Source: Acidimicrobiales bacterium mtb01
GTDB taxonomy: Bacteria > Actinomycetota > Acidimicrobiia > Acidimicrobiales > Ilumatobacteraceae
NCBI GenBank assembly: GCA_004379135.1
Contig: NBNI01000007.1
Coordinates: forward strand, 607,501-671,500
Direction: 5' to 3'
DNA length: 64,000 nucleotides
Below the pieces are notes generated by a model. It was not told the origin of the DNA. It worked only from the letters and a program-made list of their open reading frames with translations, and did not search any database. Made by a program: the position numbers and the translations under genes. Numbering within the stretch: the stretch's first letter is position 1; each line of letters opens with the position of its first letter. Below are positions 1 to 8,053 of the stretch, piece after piece.

Positions 1-313
1 TCTGCTTCCAGACGAAGTATTTCTCGGCCACCACGTGTTCGGTGTCGGCCAACAACGGGAACGGCAGTTCGTACTTGTCGGCGAACTTCTCCTGCTTGGC
101 GGGAGCATCGGGTGAGATCCCGATGATCGCGGTGTCGCCGATCTTCTTGGCGATGTCGCGCAGTCCGCACGACTGCTGGGTGCATCCGGGTGTGTCGGCC
201 TTCGGATAGAAGTACACGAGCACACGACGACCGACGTACGACGCGAGCGTGACCGTGCTTCCGTTCTGATCGAGGAGCTTGAACGCGGGAGCTTTCTTGC
301 CGGCTTCGAGCAT
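1..313 (-). CDS. bcp: Bcp-type thiol peroxidase (peroxiredoxin), 3' end outside window
   Basis: Thioredoxin-dependent peroxiredoxin that reduces hydroperoxides in the cytoplasm. About 104 N-terminal residues are visible, starting with ATG at 313 (M-L-E-A-G-K-K-A-P-A-F). The segment T-P-G-C-T-Q-Q-S-C-G carries the peroxidatic Cys and, five residues on, the second Cys typical of the BCP/PrxQ group; it is preceded by V-Y-F-Y-P-K-A-D, the usual strand before the active site. The gene runs off the left edge, so its C-terminus cannot be judged. No operon partner is visible in the window. Confidence 0.92.
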   Translation of the reverse strand, partial: MLEAGKKAPAFKLLDQNGSTVTLASYVGRRVLVYFYPKADTPGCTQQSCGLRDIAKKIGDTAIIGISPDAPAKQEKFADKYELPFPLLADTEHVVAEKYFVWKQ

Positions 314-329
314 GCTCGAACTGTAGTGA

Positions 330-665
330 CTAACCGTTGCCGTCGTTCGATCGACGACGTTCGAGCGGCTGCATCCCCCACTTGCCACGGCCGCGTGCGT
401 GGGCGTGATAGTGATCGGGGATGTTGCGCATGTTGTCGTCGATGTAGATCTCGTCCACGAAGTGCTCGCCGACGACCGACCGGAGAAGATCGTGCAATCT
501 CTGCTTCACGTCCGCGGGAGGGTTGGGATCGTGCACGCGCCACACGACCATCGGAACCGAACACACCTCGCATTCTGCGATCCAGCACAGATCGTCCTCA
601 TGAAACCACTCGGACAAACGAGCGGCCTCGCACAGGTCACACGCTCCAGGAGAGGAGTCCGCCAC
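330..665 (-). CDS. Small conserved-looking protein with paired cysteines
   Basis: A 111-residue soluble protein with a GTG start at 665. I do not recognise a named family with certainty. Two cysteine pairs are visible, C-D-L-C near residue 9 and C-E-V-C near residue 33, with Trp and His residues between them. This suggests a small metal-binding fold, a little like the N-terminus of some HIT-like proteins. The C-terminal third is basic (H-A-R-G-R-G-K). The sequence cggaac lies just before the start, with CAGACT six bases upstream resembling a leaderless -10 box. It sits 16 bases from the peroxiredoxin gene on the same strand, so the two could be co-transcribed. Function unknown. Confidence 0.6.
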   Translation of the reverse strand: MADSSPGACDLCEAARLSEWFHEDDLCWIAECEVCSVPMVVWRVHDPNPPADVKQRLHDLLRSVVGEHFVDEIYIDDNMRNIPDHYHAHARGRGKWGMQPLERRRSNDGNG

Positions 666-759
666 GTTCCGAGTCTGACACGACTCGCAACGAGCAGAAG
701 GTGACCGGCACGAGGCCGCTCACGACGGCGACTGACGCCGTCGACGATTCAGTTGTCGA

Positions 760-1293
760 TCAGAGTGCGGCCGGGTCGACGTCCGGGGGAAGAATCACGG
801 CGTCGATCACATGGATCACACCGTTGCTCGCCGCAACGTCGGCCGCCACCACATTGGCTCCATTCACCTGGACACCACCGTCGTTGGTGGTGACGGCGAT
901 GGTCTGACCCTCAACGCTCGGAACGTCACCGGCGGTCACATCGGCGGCCATGACCTTGCCGGCGACCACGTGGTAGGTGAGGATCTTCACGAGAACGTCC
1001 TTGTTCTCCGGAAGAAGGAGCTTCTCGAGAATGCCCGCGGGTAACGCCTCGAAGGCGGCGTTGGTGGGAGCGAACACCGTGAACGGGCCGGCTCCCTGCA
1101 GGGTCTCGACGAGACCAGCCGCCTGAACCGCGGCCACCAGGGTCGAGAAGTCGGCGTTGCCACTGGCCACGGCGACGATGTCGCCCGCCTCGGCGGCCGC
1201 CGCGGTGGTCTCGACGTTCGGTTCGTCGTCGCCGCAGGCGGCCAGGACGGTCAGGGCCACGGCGGTTGCCGCAGCCAGGAATGACTTGCGCAT
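760..1293 (-). CDS. Fasciclin (FAS1) domain lipoprotein
   Basis: Predicted exported lipoprotein of 177 residues. The signal peptide ends in a lipobox, L-A-A-C at about residues 16-19, followed by acidic G-D-D-E. A single FAS1 domain fills the rest: [33 protein letters not shown] and the closing [12 protein letters not shown]1 domains are adhesion or protein-binding modules at the cell surface. The ATG at 1293 is chosen because it starts the signal peptide and has a ggag ribosome site; reading from further upstream adds a non-signal extension. It lies downstream of trpA on the same strand but is separated by 142 bases and is probably an independent unit. Confidence 0.9.
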   Translation of the reverse strand: MRKSFLAAATAVALTVLAACGDDEPNVETTAAAAEAGDIVAVASGNADFSTLVAAVQAAGLVETLQGAGPFTVFAPTNAAFEALPAGILEKLLLPENKDVLVKILTYHVVAGKVMAADVTAGDVPSVEGQTIAVTTNDGGVQVNGANVVAADVAASNGVIHVIDAVILPPDVDPAAL

Positions 1294-1435
1294 GGAATCT
1301 CCAATTCGGTTGGGGGGAGTTTCGGACAGGTGCGGGACGAGTCCGTTGAGCATCAGGGATCCTGAAACTCATTTCCTGCCTATCACGCTAAACGACCCTG
1401 CTCACTTATTTAGCAGTAAGTCCTTTGTCACGCTG

Positions 1436-2218
1436 TCAGCGGGTCGGCCAGTGGTGTTCGAGGGCTCCCCGGACCTCGGCGATGTAGTCGCCCACCGCCT
1501 CGGCCCCCGTTTCGAGAAGTCGCCGAACGACAGCCGCCCCCTGGATGACCCCATCGGCGACCCGCGAGGCCTCCACGGCCTGTTCAGCGTTCGACACTCC
1601 GACCCCCACCACCACCGGAACCTCGGTGAGTGGCTTCAAACGACCGGCCAGAGCGGTGGCGGTACCGGCCAAGGTGGCCCGCTCCCCTGTGACCCCGAGC
1701 AGACCGACCGAGTACACGAATCCGCGCGCCCGCTCGCAGATGCGCGGCAGGCGATCGTCGGGTGCGGTGGGAGCGGCCAGCATCACCGTGGCGATGTCGG
1801 CCGCATCGGCCGCCTCGCACCACGGGCCGGCTTCTTCGAGGGGCAGGTCGGGGACGATCGCTCCGGCGATCCCGGCCTGCGACAACTGTGAAGCGAACCG
1901 TTCGTGACCCGCGTGGTGAACGGTGTTGTAGTAGCACATCACGACCAGCGGGACGTCGACGTCGAGTCGGCGAACGTCGTTCAGGATCGACACCGGTGTC
2001 GCCCCGGCATCGAGGGCGCGCTGGCTGGCTTCCTGGATCACCGGACCGTCCATCACCGGATCGGAGAAGGGAATCCCGATCTCGATGGCGTCGCTTCCCG
2101 ACGCCGCCGCCGCGCGCACCGCGTCCTGCCATCCGGACAAACCTCCGGTGACGTAGGGAATGAGGATTTTCCCCCCGGCCTCTCGCCGCGCGCGCAGCGC
2201 GGACTCGAGCCGCTGCAT
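1436..2218 (-). CDS. trpA: Tryptophan synthase alpha chain
   Basis: Cleaves indole-3-glycerol phosphate to indole and glyceraldehyde 3-phosphate; indole channels to TrpB. The product is 260 residues, the normal length. The TIM-barrel signature I-E-I-G-I-P-F-S-D-P-V-M-D-G-P holds the catalytic Glu (residue 46) and Asp (residue 57). The phosphate-binding loop G-V-G-V-S-N appears later. The ATG at 2218 overlaps the trpB stop by one base (TGATG), implying translational coupling and a TrpA2B2 complex. It is the last gene of the trp block. Confidence 0.97.
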   Translation of the reverse strand: MQRLESALRARREAGGKILIPYVTGGLSGWQDAVRAAAASGSDAIEIGIPFSDPVMDGPVIQEASQRALDAGATPVSILNDVRRLDVDVPLVVMCYYNTVHHAGHERFASQLSQAGIAGAIVPDLPLEEAGPWCEAADAADIATVMLAAPTAPDDRLPRICERARGFVYSVGLLGVTGERATLAGTATALAGRLKPLTEVPVVVGVGVSNAEQAVEASRVADGVIQGAAVVRRLLETGAEAVGDYIAEVRGALEHHWPTR

Positions 2219-3393
2219 CAGGACAGGATCTCCATCATCTGTGCCACGTCCTTGTCGCCGCGACCGGACAGATTCATGAGCACCGTCCGACCCTGCAGCG
2301 ATCCGCTCTCGCGCACGATCCAGGCCAGCGCGTGAGCGCATTCGAGCGCGGGAATGATGCCTTCGGTGCGGGCCATCAACTGGAACGCGTCGATCACTTC
2401 GGCATCGGTCACCGTCGGATACTCGGCGCGGCCGATCGACGCGAGGTACGAGTGCTCGGGACCCACGCCCGGATAATCGAGACCGGCGGAGATCGAATGA
2501 GCCTCCTGCACCTGGCCGTACTCGTCCTGCATCAAGAAACTGCGCATGCCGTGCACGACACCGGGGACGCCACGCCCGACCGCGGCGCCACCAGCCGGCT
2601 CGACGCCGATCAGGCGGGCGTCGGTGTCGACGAAACCCGAGAAGATACCGATGGCGTTCGACCCGCCGCCCACGCACGCGACCACGACATCGGGGTCGGA
2701 TCCGAAACGCTCACTACACTGCTCGCGAGCCTCGTCGCCGATCACACGGTGGAACTGGCGAACCATCCACGGGTACGGATGCGGCCCCATGACCGAACCC
2801 AAGCAGTAGTGGGTGCTCTCGACCGACGCGACCCAATCGCGCATGGCTTCGTTGACCGCGTCCTTCAACGTGCGGCTGCCGCTGTGAACCGCTTCGACCT
2901 CGGCTCCGAGCAGCCGCATGCGGAAAACGTTCAGCGCCTGCCGTTCGACGTCGACCGCACCCATGTACACCTTGCATTCGAGACCCATGAGTGCGGCGGC
3001 GGTGGCCGAAGCGACCCCGTGTTGACCAGCGCCGGTCTCGGCCACGATGCGCTTCTTGCCCATGCGCTTGGCGAGCAAGGTCTGACCGAGCACATTGTTG
3101 ATCTTGTGCGAGCCGGTGTGGTTGAGGTCTTCGCGTTTCAGGACCAGTCGGATGCCGAGGCGTGCTCCGAGTTGATGGCACTCGGTGATGATCGAAGGGC
3201 GACCGGCGTATTCCTGCAGGATCGCCGACAGATCACCGCGGAAGATCGGATCGTCCCACGCATCGCGGAACGCCTGCTCGAGTTCTTGGCACGCGGGGAC
3301 GAGGGTTTCGGGGACGAACCGACCCCCGAACTCACCGAAACGGCCGGTGGCCGAGGGTTCGGACATGATCGAGCGGTCGACGGGTGCGGACAC
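2218..3393 (-). CDS. trpB: Tryptophan synthase beta chain
   Basis: PLP enzyme that condenses indole with L-serine to make tryptophan. The product is 391 residues. The PLP lysine lies in H-T-G-S-H-K-I-N-N (Lys97), the phosphate-binding glycine loop in G-G-G-S-N-A-I-G, and E-T-G-A-G-Q-H-G is the catalytic Glu region. All are intact. A GTG at 3393 is chosen; ATG at 3366 is a possible shorter start that still precedes the conserved [14 protein letters not shown]. It overlaps trpA by one base and follows trpF by 66 bases. Confidence 0.97.
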   Translation of the reverse strand: MSAPVDRSIMSEPSATGRFGEFGGRFVPETLVPACQELEQAFRDAWDDPIFRGDLSAILQEYAGRPSIITECHQLGARLGIRLVLKREDLNHTGSHKINNVLGQTLLAKRMGKKRIVAETGAGQHGVASATAAALMGLECKVYMGAVDVERQALNVFRMRLLGAEVEAVHSGSRTLKDAVNEAMRDWVASVESTHYCLGSVMGPHPYPWMVRQFHRVIGDEAREQCSERFGSDPDVVVACVGGGSNAIGIFSGFVDTDARLIGVEPAGGAAVGRGVPGVVHGMRSFLMQDEYGQVQEAHSISAGLDYPGVGPEHSYLASIGRAEYPTVTDAEVIDAFQLMARTEGIIPALECAHALAWIVRESGSLQGRTVLMNLSGRGDKDVAQMMEILS

Positions 3394-3459
3394 ACCTTCA
3401 TGTTCGCACCCGAACGAGTGGAAACCCCACCCGATTGACCTCGGGCCGGGTGAAGTCGG

Positions 3460-4113
3460 TTACTCGTCGGTCCAGTCGTAGACGAAGTCGTCGCCGGCTT
3501 CGAATTCGACCGGGGCGGCCGCGCGGGCGGCGGCGATGAAGCGGCGCACCTTCACGGCGTCCTTGCGCCCCGGGCTGCTCTCGACCCCGGATGACACATC
3601 GACCCCCCAGGGTTTCACGATCTCGATGGCCGAGGACACGTTCTCGGGAGTCAACCCGCCGGCCAGGATCAAACGCAGACCCCCGGGAATCTCGTCCACC
3701 AGTTTCCAGTCGAACAGTCGGCCGGATCCGGGCTCGGGGGCGTCCACGAGAACGAGATCCGTTCCGTACTCGTTGGCCCGCGCCGCCTCGGGCGAACCGG
3801 CCGACACGGCCTTGATGATCCAGCGGACGTTGTCGGCCAGCATCGCCACGTGACGGGAAGTCTCCCGACCGTGCAGCTGAACGGCCTTGACCCCGGCCCG
3901 ACTGGCAACGTCGAAGACGCGGTCGGGCAACTCGTCACGGAACACGCCGACGGTGAGGATCTCGGGTGGCAAGCGGCGCGTGATGTCGTACACCACTTGC
4001 GGCGCGACTTGTCGCGGCGACGGAGCGAAGATGAAGCCCACCGCATCGGCGCCCATGGCAACGGCGAGCAACGCGTCGTCCTCGTTGGTGATCCCGCAGA
4101 TCTTGACGAACAC
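3460..4113 (-). CDS. trpF: Phosphoribosylanthranilate isomerase
   Basis: Third step of tryptophan synthesis: Amadori rearrangement of PRA to CdRP. A monofunctional 217-residue TIM barrel that starts M-F-V-K-I-C-G-I-T with the catalytic Cys. V-Q-L-H-G-R-E appears mid-protein and the phosphate loop A-G-G-L-T-P-E-N-V near residue 150. The C-terminus (after G-V-D-V-S-S-G-V-E) extends by a short acidic tail. It is separate from trpC, not fused as in enterobacteria, and lies 41 bases after it. Confidence 0.96.
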   Translation of the reverse strand: MFVKICGITNEDDALLAVAMGADAVGFIFAPSPRQVAPQVVYDITRRLPPEILTVGVFRDELPDRVFDVASRAGVKAVQLHGRETSRHVAMLADNVRWIIKAVSAGSPEAARANEYGTDLVLVDAPEPGSGRLFDWKLVDEIPGGLRLILAGGLTPENVSSAIEIVKPWGVDVSSGVESSPGRKDAVKVRRFIAAARAAAPVEFEAGDDFVYDWTDE

Positions 4114-4154
4114 GCCTCCAAAGTACCGGCCGCGCCGGATTCGGTGGGCGACCT

Positions 4155-4949
4155 TCAGGCGATTCGCAACGAACGCAGAGCCGACGTCGGATCGCCCGAA
4201 CGCACGAGGGTTTCGCCCACCAGGATCGCGTCGTAGCCCGCTCGGCGCAGGTTCGCGGCGTCGGCCGTGTCGCGCACGCCGCTCTCGGCGATCCGGACGA
4301 CCGAGTCGGGGATCACATCGGCCATTCGCTCGGCCCGAGCGTGGTCGACCTCGAACGTGACGAGATCGCGCTGGTTCACCCCGATGGCCTGGGCCCCCGC
4401 CGCCAACGCCACCGCGAGTTCGTCCTCGTCGTGGATCTCCACGAGGACATCGAGTCCGCTGTCGAGCGCCAACCCGGACAGATCGACGAGTTCGCTCGGG
4501 TCAAGCGCAGCTGCGATCAACAGAATGCAGTCGGCCCCCATGAGTCGGGTGTCGAGGACATCGCGCTCGGCCGCGGTGAAGTCCTTGCGCAGGACCGGGA
4601 GACCCACCGCCGAGCGAGCCGCTCTCAGATCATCGACCGAACCGCCGAAGTGCGGGCCGTCGGTGAGCACGGAGATGCAGCTGGCACCACCGGCCTCGTA
4701 CTGGCGGGCCAGTACGGCCGGGTCGAGATCGGCGAAGAGATCGCCTTTGGACGGCGAGCGCCGTTTCACTTCGGCGATCACGGCCAGCGACGATTGGGCG
4801 TCGACGCGCAGACGCGACGCGAAGCCGCGGCACGGTTCGAGGTCGGACACGCGCGCGCGAAGATCGGCGACCGGACGCGAGTCGTCGGCCGCCCGTCCAC
4901 GATGGTGATCGAGGATGCGGTCGAGATAGGTCCCGCGCCGGGCCGTCAG
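4155..4949 (-). CDS. trpC: Indole-3-glycerol phosphate synthase with apparent CTG start
   Basis: Fourth step of tryptophan synthesis: ring closure of CdRP to indole-3-glycerol phosphate. The conserved barrel motifs are A-E-V-K-R-R-S-P-S-K-G, V-L-R-K-D-F, L-V-E-I-H-D and I-A-E-S-G-V. The first ATG/GTG in frame (GTG 4850) would remove the conserved N-terminal helix. Reading on upstream gives T-Y-L-D-R-I-L-D-H-H, a standard IGPS N-terminus, and between it and the preceding gene's stop there is no ATG, GTG or TTG. A CTG at 4949, six bases after an aagggag ribosome site and one base after the upstream stop, gives 264 residues, the family's usual length. The identity is certain; the CTG start is an inference. 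Confidence 0.93.
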   Translation of the reverse strand: MTARRGTYLDRILDHHRGRAADDSRPVADLRARVSDLEPCRGFASRLRVDAQSSLAVIAEVKRRSPSKGDLFADLDPAVLARQYEAGGASCISVLTDGPHFGGSVDDLRAARSAVGLPVLRKDFTAAERDVLDTRLMGADCILLIAAALDPSELVDLSGLALDSGLDVLVEIHDEDELAVALAAGAQAIGVNQRDLVTFEVDHARAERMADVIPDSVVRIAESGVRDTADAANLRRAGYDAILVGETLVRSGDPTSALRSLRIA

Positions 4950-4950
4950 G

Positions 4951-5256
4951 TCAGGCTCCCTTGCCGCCGAGCGGGGCCACGAACTTGAGGTCGGGCCGGC
5001 CGCCGAGGAACGGACCGATCGCCGGACCGAGGGCCTTGAAGGCTTCAGATCCCATGTGCTCGTTCAAGGCGTCCTGGCTCTCGTACATCTCGTACATGTA
5101 GAGCACATCGGCCTCGCTGGGGTCGGCGTGAAGGATGTAATAGATCGTTCCCTTCTCCGACTTCGCGGTTTCCAGAGCGGTTCCGAGTGCCTTGGCCAAC
5201 TCGTCACGCTTTCCTGGGGCGGCCGGGATCCGGGCCCACACAGCAACTTTCGACAT
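4951..5256 (-). CDS. Antibiotic biosynthesis monooxygenase (ABM) domain protein
   Basis: A 101-residue ferredoxin-like ABM-fold protein. Visible family features are an N-terminal strand V-A-V-W-A-R-I-P-A-A-P-G-K-R, the Y-Y-I-L-H-A-D-P strand, Y-E-M-Y-E-S-Q-D-A-L-N-E-H and a final strand. Relatives include YgiN-type quinol monooxygenases and small haem-degrading or uncharacterised dimers, so the substrate cannot be assigned. The stop lies one base before the trpC start, and the tail of this gene supplies trpC's ribosome site. It is therefore probably the first gene of the trp transcript here. Confidence 0.82.
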   Translation of the reverse strand: MSKVAVWARIPAAPGKRDELAKALGTALETAKSEKGTIYYILHADPSEADVLYMYEMYESQDALNEHMGSEAFKALGPAIGPFLGGRPDLKFVAPLGGKGA

Positions 5257-5300
5257 GACTCCCCCTTCGATGGTGAGGCCACGTGAAACGGCCCCGACGG

Positions 5301-5322
5301 AAAACTAGACCCTCGAGGGTCC
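5301..5322 (-). terminator. Rho-independent terminator of glyQS
   Basis: The perfect 14-base palindrome GACCCTCGAGGGTC (5308-5321) begins five bases past the glyQS stop and, on the minus strand, is followed by TAGTTTT. It can fold as a 5-6 bp GC-rich stem with a TCGA loop and a U-rich tail. It also separates glyQS from the ABM/trp block. Confidence 0.65.
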
Positions 5323-5325
5323 GGT

Positions 5326-6636
5326 TCAGAACCCGAGTCGCTGACGCAGAGCCGATTCGAGTTCGGCGATCGGCACACGTTGCTGCTCGGTGGTGTCGCG
5401 GTCGCGCACGGTCACGGCACCGTCCTCGAGCGAGTCGAAATCGACGGTGATGCACAGGGGGGTACCGATCTCGTCCTGGCGGCGATACCGCTTCCCGATC
5501 GACTGCGTGTCGTCGTAGTCGACCATGTAGCGGTCGGACAACGCGGAGAAGATCTGGCGCGCGAGTGGCGTGAGGGTGTCCTTCTTGCTGAGCGGGAGCA
5601 CCGCCACCTTGAAGGGGGCCAGACGCGGGTGGAGGCGCAGGATCGTGCGCGCCTCGCCCCCGACTTCGTCCTCGTCGTACGCCGCCAGCAGGAACGCGGC
5701 CATGGCTCGATTGACGCCGGCCGCCGGTTCAATCACGAACGGAACGTACCGCTCGTTCGTGGACTGATCGAAGAAATCGAGCCGCTGGCCCGAATGATTC
5801 GAATGCTGCGTGAGATCGAAGTTGGTGCGCTGGGCGATGCCTTCGAGTTCGCCCCAGCCCCACGGGTACATGAACTCGACGTCGGCGGTGCCGGCCGAAT
5901 AGTGGCTCAGTTCGTCGGCATCGTGCGCGCGGAGCCGGAGCATCTCGGAGGGAATTCCGAGATCGATGTACCACTGCAGGCGGGTCGAGCACCAGTACTC
6001 GTACCACTTCGGGCCCTCGGCCGGTGGGACGAAGAATTCGAGTTCCATCTGTTCGAACTCGCGCGTCCGGAAGATGAAGTTGCCGGGTGTGATCTCGTTG
6101 CGGAAGCTCTTGCCGACCTGGGCGATTCCGAAGGGCGGCTTCTTGCGGCTCGTCTGCAGAACGTTGCTGAAATTGACGAACATCCCCTGGGCCGTTTCGG
6201 GGCGCAGGTACACCTCGGCTCCCGAACCTTCGACGGGTCCGGCGTAGGTCTTGAACATGAGGTTGAACGCACGGGCGTCGGTGAGGCTGTTCTTCGCCTT
6301 GCAATTGGGGCACACCGTACGGTCCTCGAGATGATCTTCTCGGAATCGCTGCTTGCACTCCCGGCAGTCGACCAGCGGGTCGCTGAAGTTGGCCAGGTGT
6401 CCGCTGGCCTCGAACACCTGAGGCGGCCCGAGGATCGCGGCGTCGATGAGCACCACGTCGTCGCGCTTCTGGACCATCTCCCGCAACCACGACTCGCGCA
6501 CGTTGCGCAGCATCAGCGATCCGAGCGGACCGTAGTCGTAGCTCGAACGGAACCCTCCGTAGATCTCGGCCGACGGATAGACGAACCCGCGACGCTTGCA
6601 GAGGTTGACGATCTGTTCGAGGTCGGAGGCGGGCAC
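5326..6636 (-). CDS. glyQS: Glycyl-tRNA synthetase, homodimeric class II type
   Basis: Charges tRNA-Gly. The 436-residue single-chain (alpha2) form is the type found in actinobacteria, archaea and eukaryotes, unlike the alpha2-beta2 bacterial enzyme. N-terminal R-R-G-F-V-Y-P-S-A-E-I-Y-G-G and Y-D-Y-G-P-L-G are diagnostic. Two Cys pairs (C-R-E-C and C-P-N-C near residues 90-115) look like a zinc site. Motif 2 is F-R-N-E-I-T-P-G-N-F-I-F-R-T-R-E-F-E; the C-terminal anticodon-binding domain includes P-F-K-V-A-V-L-P-L-S-K-K-D. A GTG at 6636 is preceded, 8 bases away, by TAGAAT (6645-6650), suggesting a short or no leader. Its substrate tRNA-Gly(GCC) lies at 59.4 kb. Confidence 0.96.
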   Translation of the reverse strand: MPASDLEQIVNLCKRRGFVYPSAEIYGGFRSSYDYGPLGSLMLRNVRESWLREMVQKRDDVVLIDAAILGPPQVFEASGHLANFSDPLVDCRECKQRFREDHLEDRTVCPNCKAKNSLTDARAFNLMFKTYAGPVEGSGAEVYLRPETAQGMFVNFSNVLQTSRKKPPFGIAQVGKSFRNEITPGNFIFRTREFEQMELEFFVPPAEGPKWYEYWCSTRLQWYIDLGIPSEMLRLRAHDADELSHYSAGTADVEFMYPWGWGELEGIAQRTNFDLTQHSNHSGQRLDFFDQSTNERYVPFVIEPAAGVNRAMAAFLLAAYDEDEVGGEARTILRLHPRLAPFKVAVLPLSKKDTLTPLARQIFSALSDRYMVDYDDTQSIGKRYRRQDEIGTPLCITVDFDSLEDGAVTVRDRDTTEQQRVPIAELESALRQRLGF

Positions 6637-6681
6637 GGTTCTCTATTCTACGGGTTCGGTCGTGGCGCGGCTTCGGTCGCG

Positions 6682-7458
6682 TTACGAGTCGGACCGGGCA
6701 TCGTGGCGCTCGAAGATCGCCACCGAGCGCAACCGTCGTTCGACATGGAACTCGAAGGCTCGCGTGGCGATCGACGCCACCTCGACGACGACGGGATCGT
6801 CGAGGACCTGTTCACCCGGGCGGTGGGCCCGATCGAGGGCTTCGCCAAGGCGGCCATCGAGGACGTCGCGCAGCAACGCCAACGCTCCGGACGTGACCCC
6901 GACACCCGAACGGCAACCGCGACATTGGACTCCGCCGCGCTCGAGATCAATCGCCACGAGCGGGGTCGACTCCGACTCGACCTCCCCGCACACCACGCAC
7001 CGATCGAGTTCGGGACGAACACCTTCCGACGCCAGGAGACGGAGAAGGAATGCCGGCACCACGAGGGCCGATGGCCGCTCGGCCAGCGTCTTGCGCACGC
7101 CCACCAGCATGCGGAAGATCTCGGGTACCGGTTCCCGATCGGGTACGAGTTGATCGATCGCCTCCAGCACGGCCAGGCCTTCGGTCATGACATCGAGATC
7201 GCCGAACATCCGACCCGACGAATCGATCGTCTCCACCTGGTTGACGACGTCGAGGTTGGTGCCGCGGTGTATTTGAACCGCGACGTGGGACAGCGGTTCG
7301 AGTCGGCCGCCGAACTTCGAGTGCGTCTTGCGGACACCCTTGGCGACCGCTCGCACCTTGCCGTTCTCACGCGTCAGCATCACCACGATGCGATCGGCCT
7401 CTCCGAGTTTGTACGAGCGAATGACGACCGCTTCGTCGCGATACAGCCGACTCGTCAC
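6682..7458 (-). CDS. recO: DNA repair protein RecO
   Basis: Recombination mediator that helps RecA load on SSB-coated single strands in the RecFOR pathway. The 258-residue product has an N-terminal OB fold (L-Y-R-D-E-A-V-V-I-R-S-Y-K-L-G-E-A-D-R-I) and a helical C-terminal part with a four-Cys zinc site (C-V-V-C and C-R-G-C about 30 residues apart). The GTG at 7458 is chosen because upstream sequence translates to low-complexity arginine-rich residues and because it overlaps the preceding stop as GTGA. It is thus the second gene of a two-gene unit with the UppS-like gene. Confidence 0.93.
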   Translation of the reverse strand: MTSRLYRDEAVVIRSYKLGEADRIVVMLTRENGKVRAVAKGVRKTHSKFGGRLEPLSHVAVQIHRGTNLDVVNQVETIDSSGRMFGDLDVMTEGLAVLEAIDQLVPDREPVPEIFRMLVGVRKTLAERPSALVVPAFLLRLLASEGVRPELDRCVVCGEVESESTPLVAIDLERGGVQCRGCRSGVGVTSGALALLRDVLDGRLGEALDRAHRPGEQVLDDPVVVEVASIATRAFEFHVERRLRSVAIFERHDARSDS

Positions 7459-8027
7459 TCGATGACTCCGCCGAAGCGACGCTGGCGAACCGCGAACTCG
7501 TCGAGCGATCGTCCGATGTGCTCGACCGACAACGTGCTCCAGTCGGCGTCGATGTAGACGAGTTCGGCGTACGCCAACTCCCACACGAGAGCCGCGGGAA
7601 GGACCGACGGGTCACCGAGAACGATCACCAGGTCGACGTCGCCTCCCGAAGCGGCAACCTCCTTCTGCAACGACTCCTCGGTGATCGGTCCCGACAACCG
7701 GTTGATCGCCTCGACGAGATTCGCCCGGCCGTCGGGACGCGGGTCGGCGACGACCCGACAACCGTCCACCCGGACGTCTCGGCGCATGCCCGCTCTCGTC
7801 GCGACGTCGACGACTCCACCGTCGGAGGACGGAACGATGCGCATCGACTCGACGCCGGCGGCAGCGGCGGACGAGCCGATCGACGCGAGGCGCTCGGTCC
7901 ACTGCGCTTCGGTGAAACCGGCCCACTCGGCGACGGTTCCCGCGACGACGATCAACCGACGAACCCGCGCGGCGTCGCCGGACTCGGCGATGGTGGCGGA
8001 ACGGAGACGGCGCAACACGCCGTCCAT
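7455..8027 (-). CDS. Degenerate cis-prenyltransferase-like protein (NgBR/Nus1-like architecture)
   Basis: A 190-residue protein whose C-terminal half aligns by eye with undecaprenyl diphosphate synthase: N-L-V-E-A-I-N-R-L, I-T-E-E-S-L, V-D-L-V-I, then W-E-L-A-Y-A-E-L-V-Y-I-D-A-D-W and the tail F-A-V-R-Q-R-R-F-G-G. The N-terminal M-D-G-N-G-R-W-A pyrophosphate loop is missing, and the catalytic R-T-x-G-E-x-R-x-S-N-F segment is replaced by V-L-G-D-P-S-V-L-P-A-A-L. That combination (no catalytic residues, retained Arg-x-Gly tail) is characteristic of the NgBR/Nus1 accessory subunit of heteromeric cis-prenyltransferases. The gene is divergent from uppS (starts 26 bases apart) and overlaps recO by 4 bases. 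Homology is fairly clear; the subunit role is inferred. It could instead be a decaying paralogue. Confidence 0.72.
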   Translation of the reverse strand: MDGVLRRLRSATIAESGDAARVRRLIVVAGTVAEWAGFTEAQWTERLASIGSSAAAAGVESMRIVPSSDGGVVDVATRAGMRRDVRVDGCRVVADPRPDGRANLVEAINRLSGPITEESLQKEVAASGGDVDLVIVLGDPSVLPAALVWELAYAELVYIDADWSTLSVEHIGRSLDEFAVRQRRFGGVIE

Positions 8028-8041
8028 TGTGGCCTCACCGC

Positions 8042-8047
8042 TACCCT
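8042..8047 (+). promoter_or_regulatory. Leaderless-type -10 box of uppS
   Basis: TACCCT followed by six bases and the GTG at 8054. It decides between the GTG and the upstream TTG at 8027, which would lie before the predicted transcription start. Confidence 0.5.
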
Positions 8048-8053
8048 CGCATC

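Noticed and set aside
330-665. Assignment of the 111-residue protein to the HIT family
   Set aside because: It lacks the H-x-H-x-H-x-x motif; a D-H-Y-H-A-H-A-R string is present but at the very C-terminus and without the rest of the fold.
1294-1435. A clear terminator for the trp block
   Set aside because: Only a weak 5-bp stem (ctgct/agcag) and a short dyad at the trpA end were seen, too little to call.
3394-3459. cacccg/cgggtg inverted repeat between trpF and trpB
   Set aside because: Six-base arms with a 13-base loop in a GC-rich gap are expected by chance.
5380-7557. 725-codon open frame on the plus strand antisense to glyQS and recO
   Set aside because: The translation is rich in Arg/Glu/His/Asp with no recognisable domain and mirrors the opposite-strand genes; it is a by-product of high GC.
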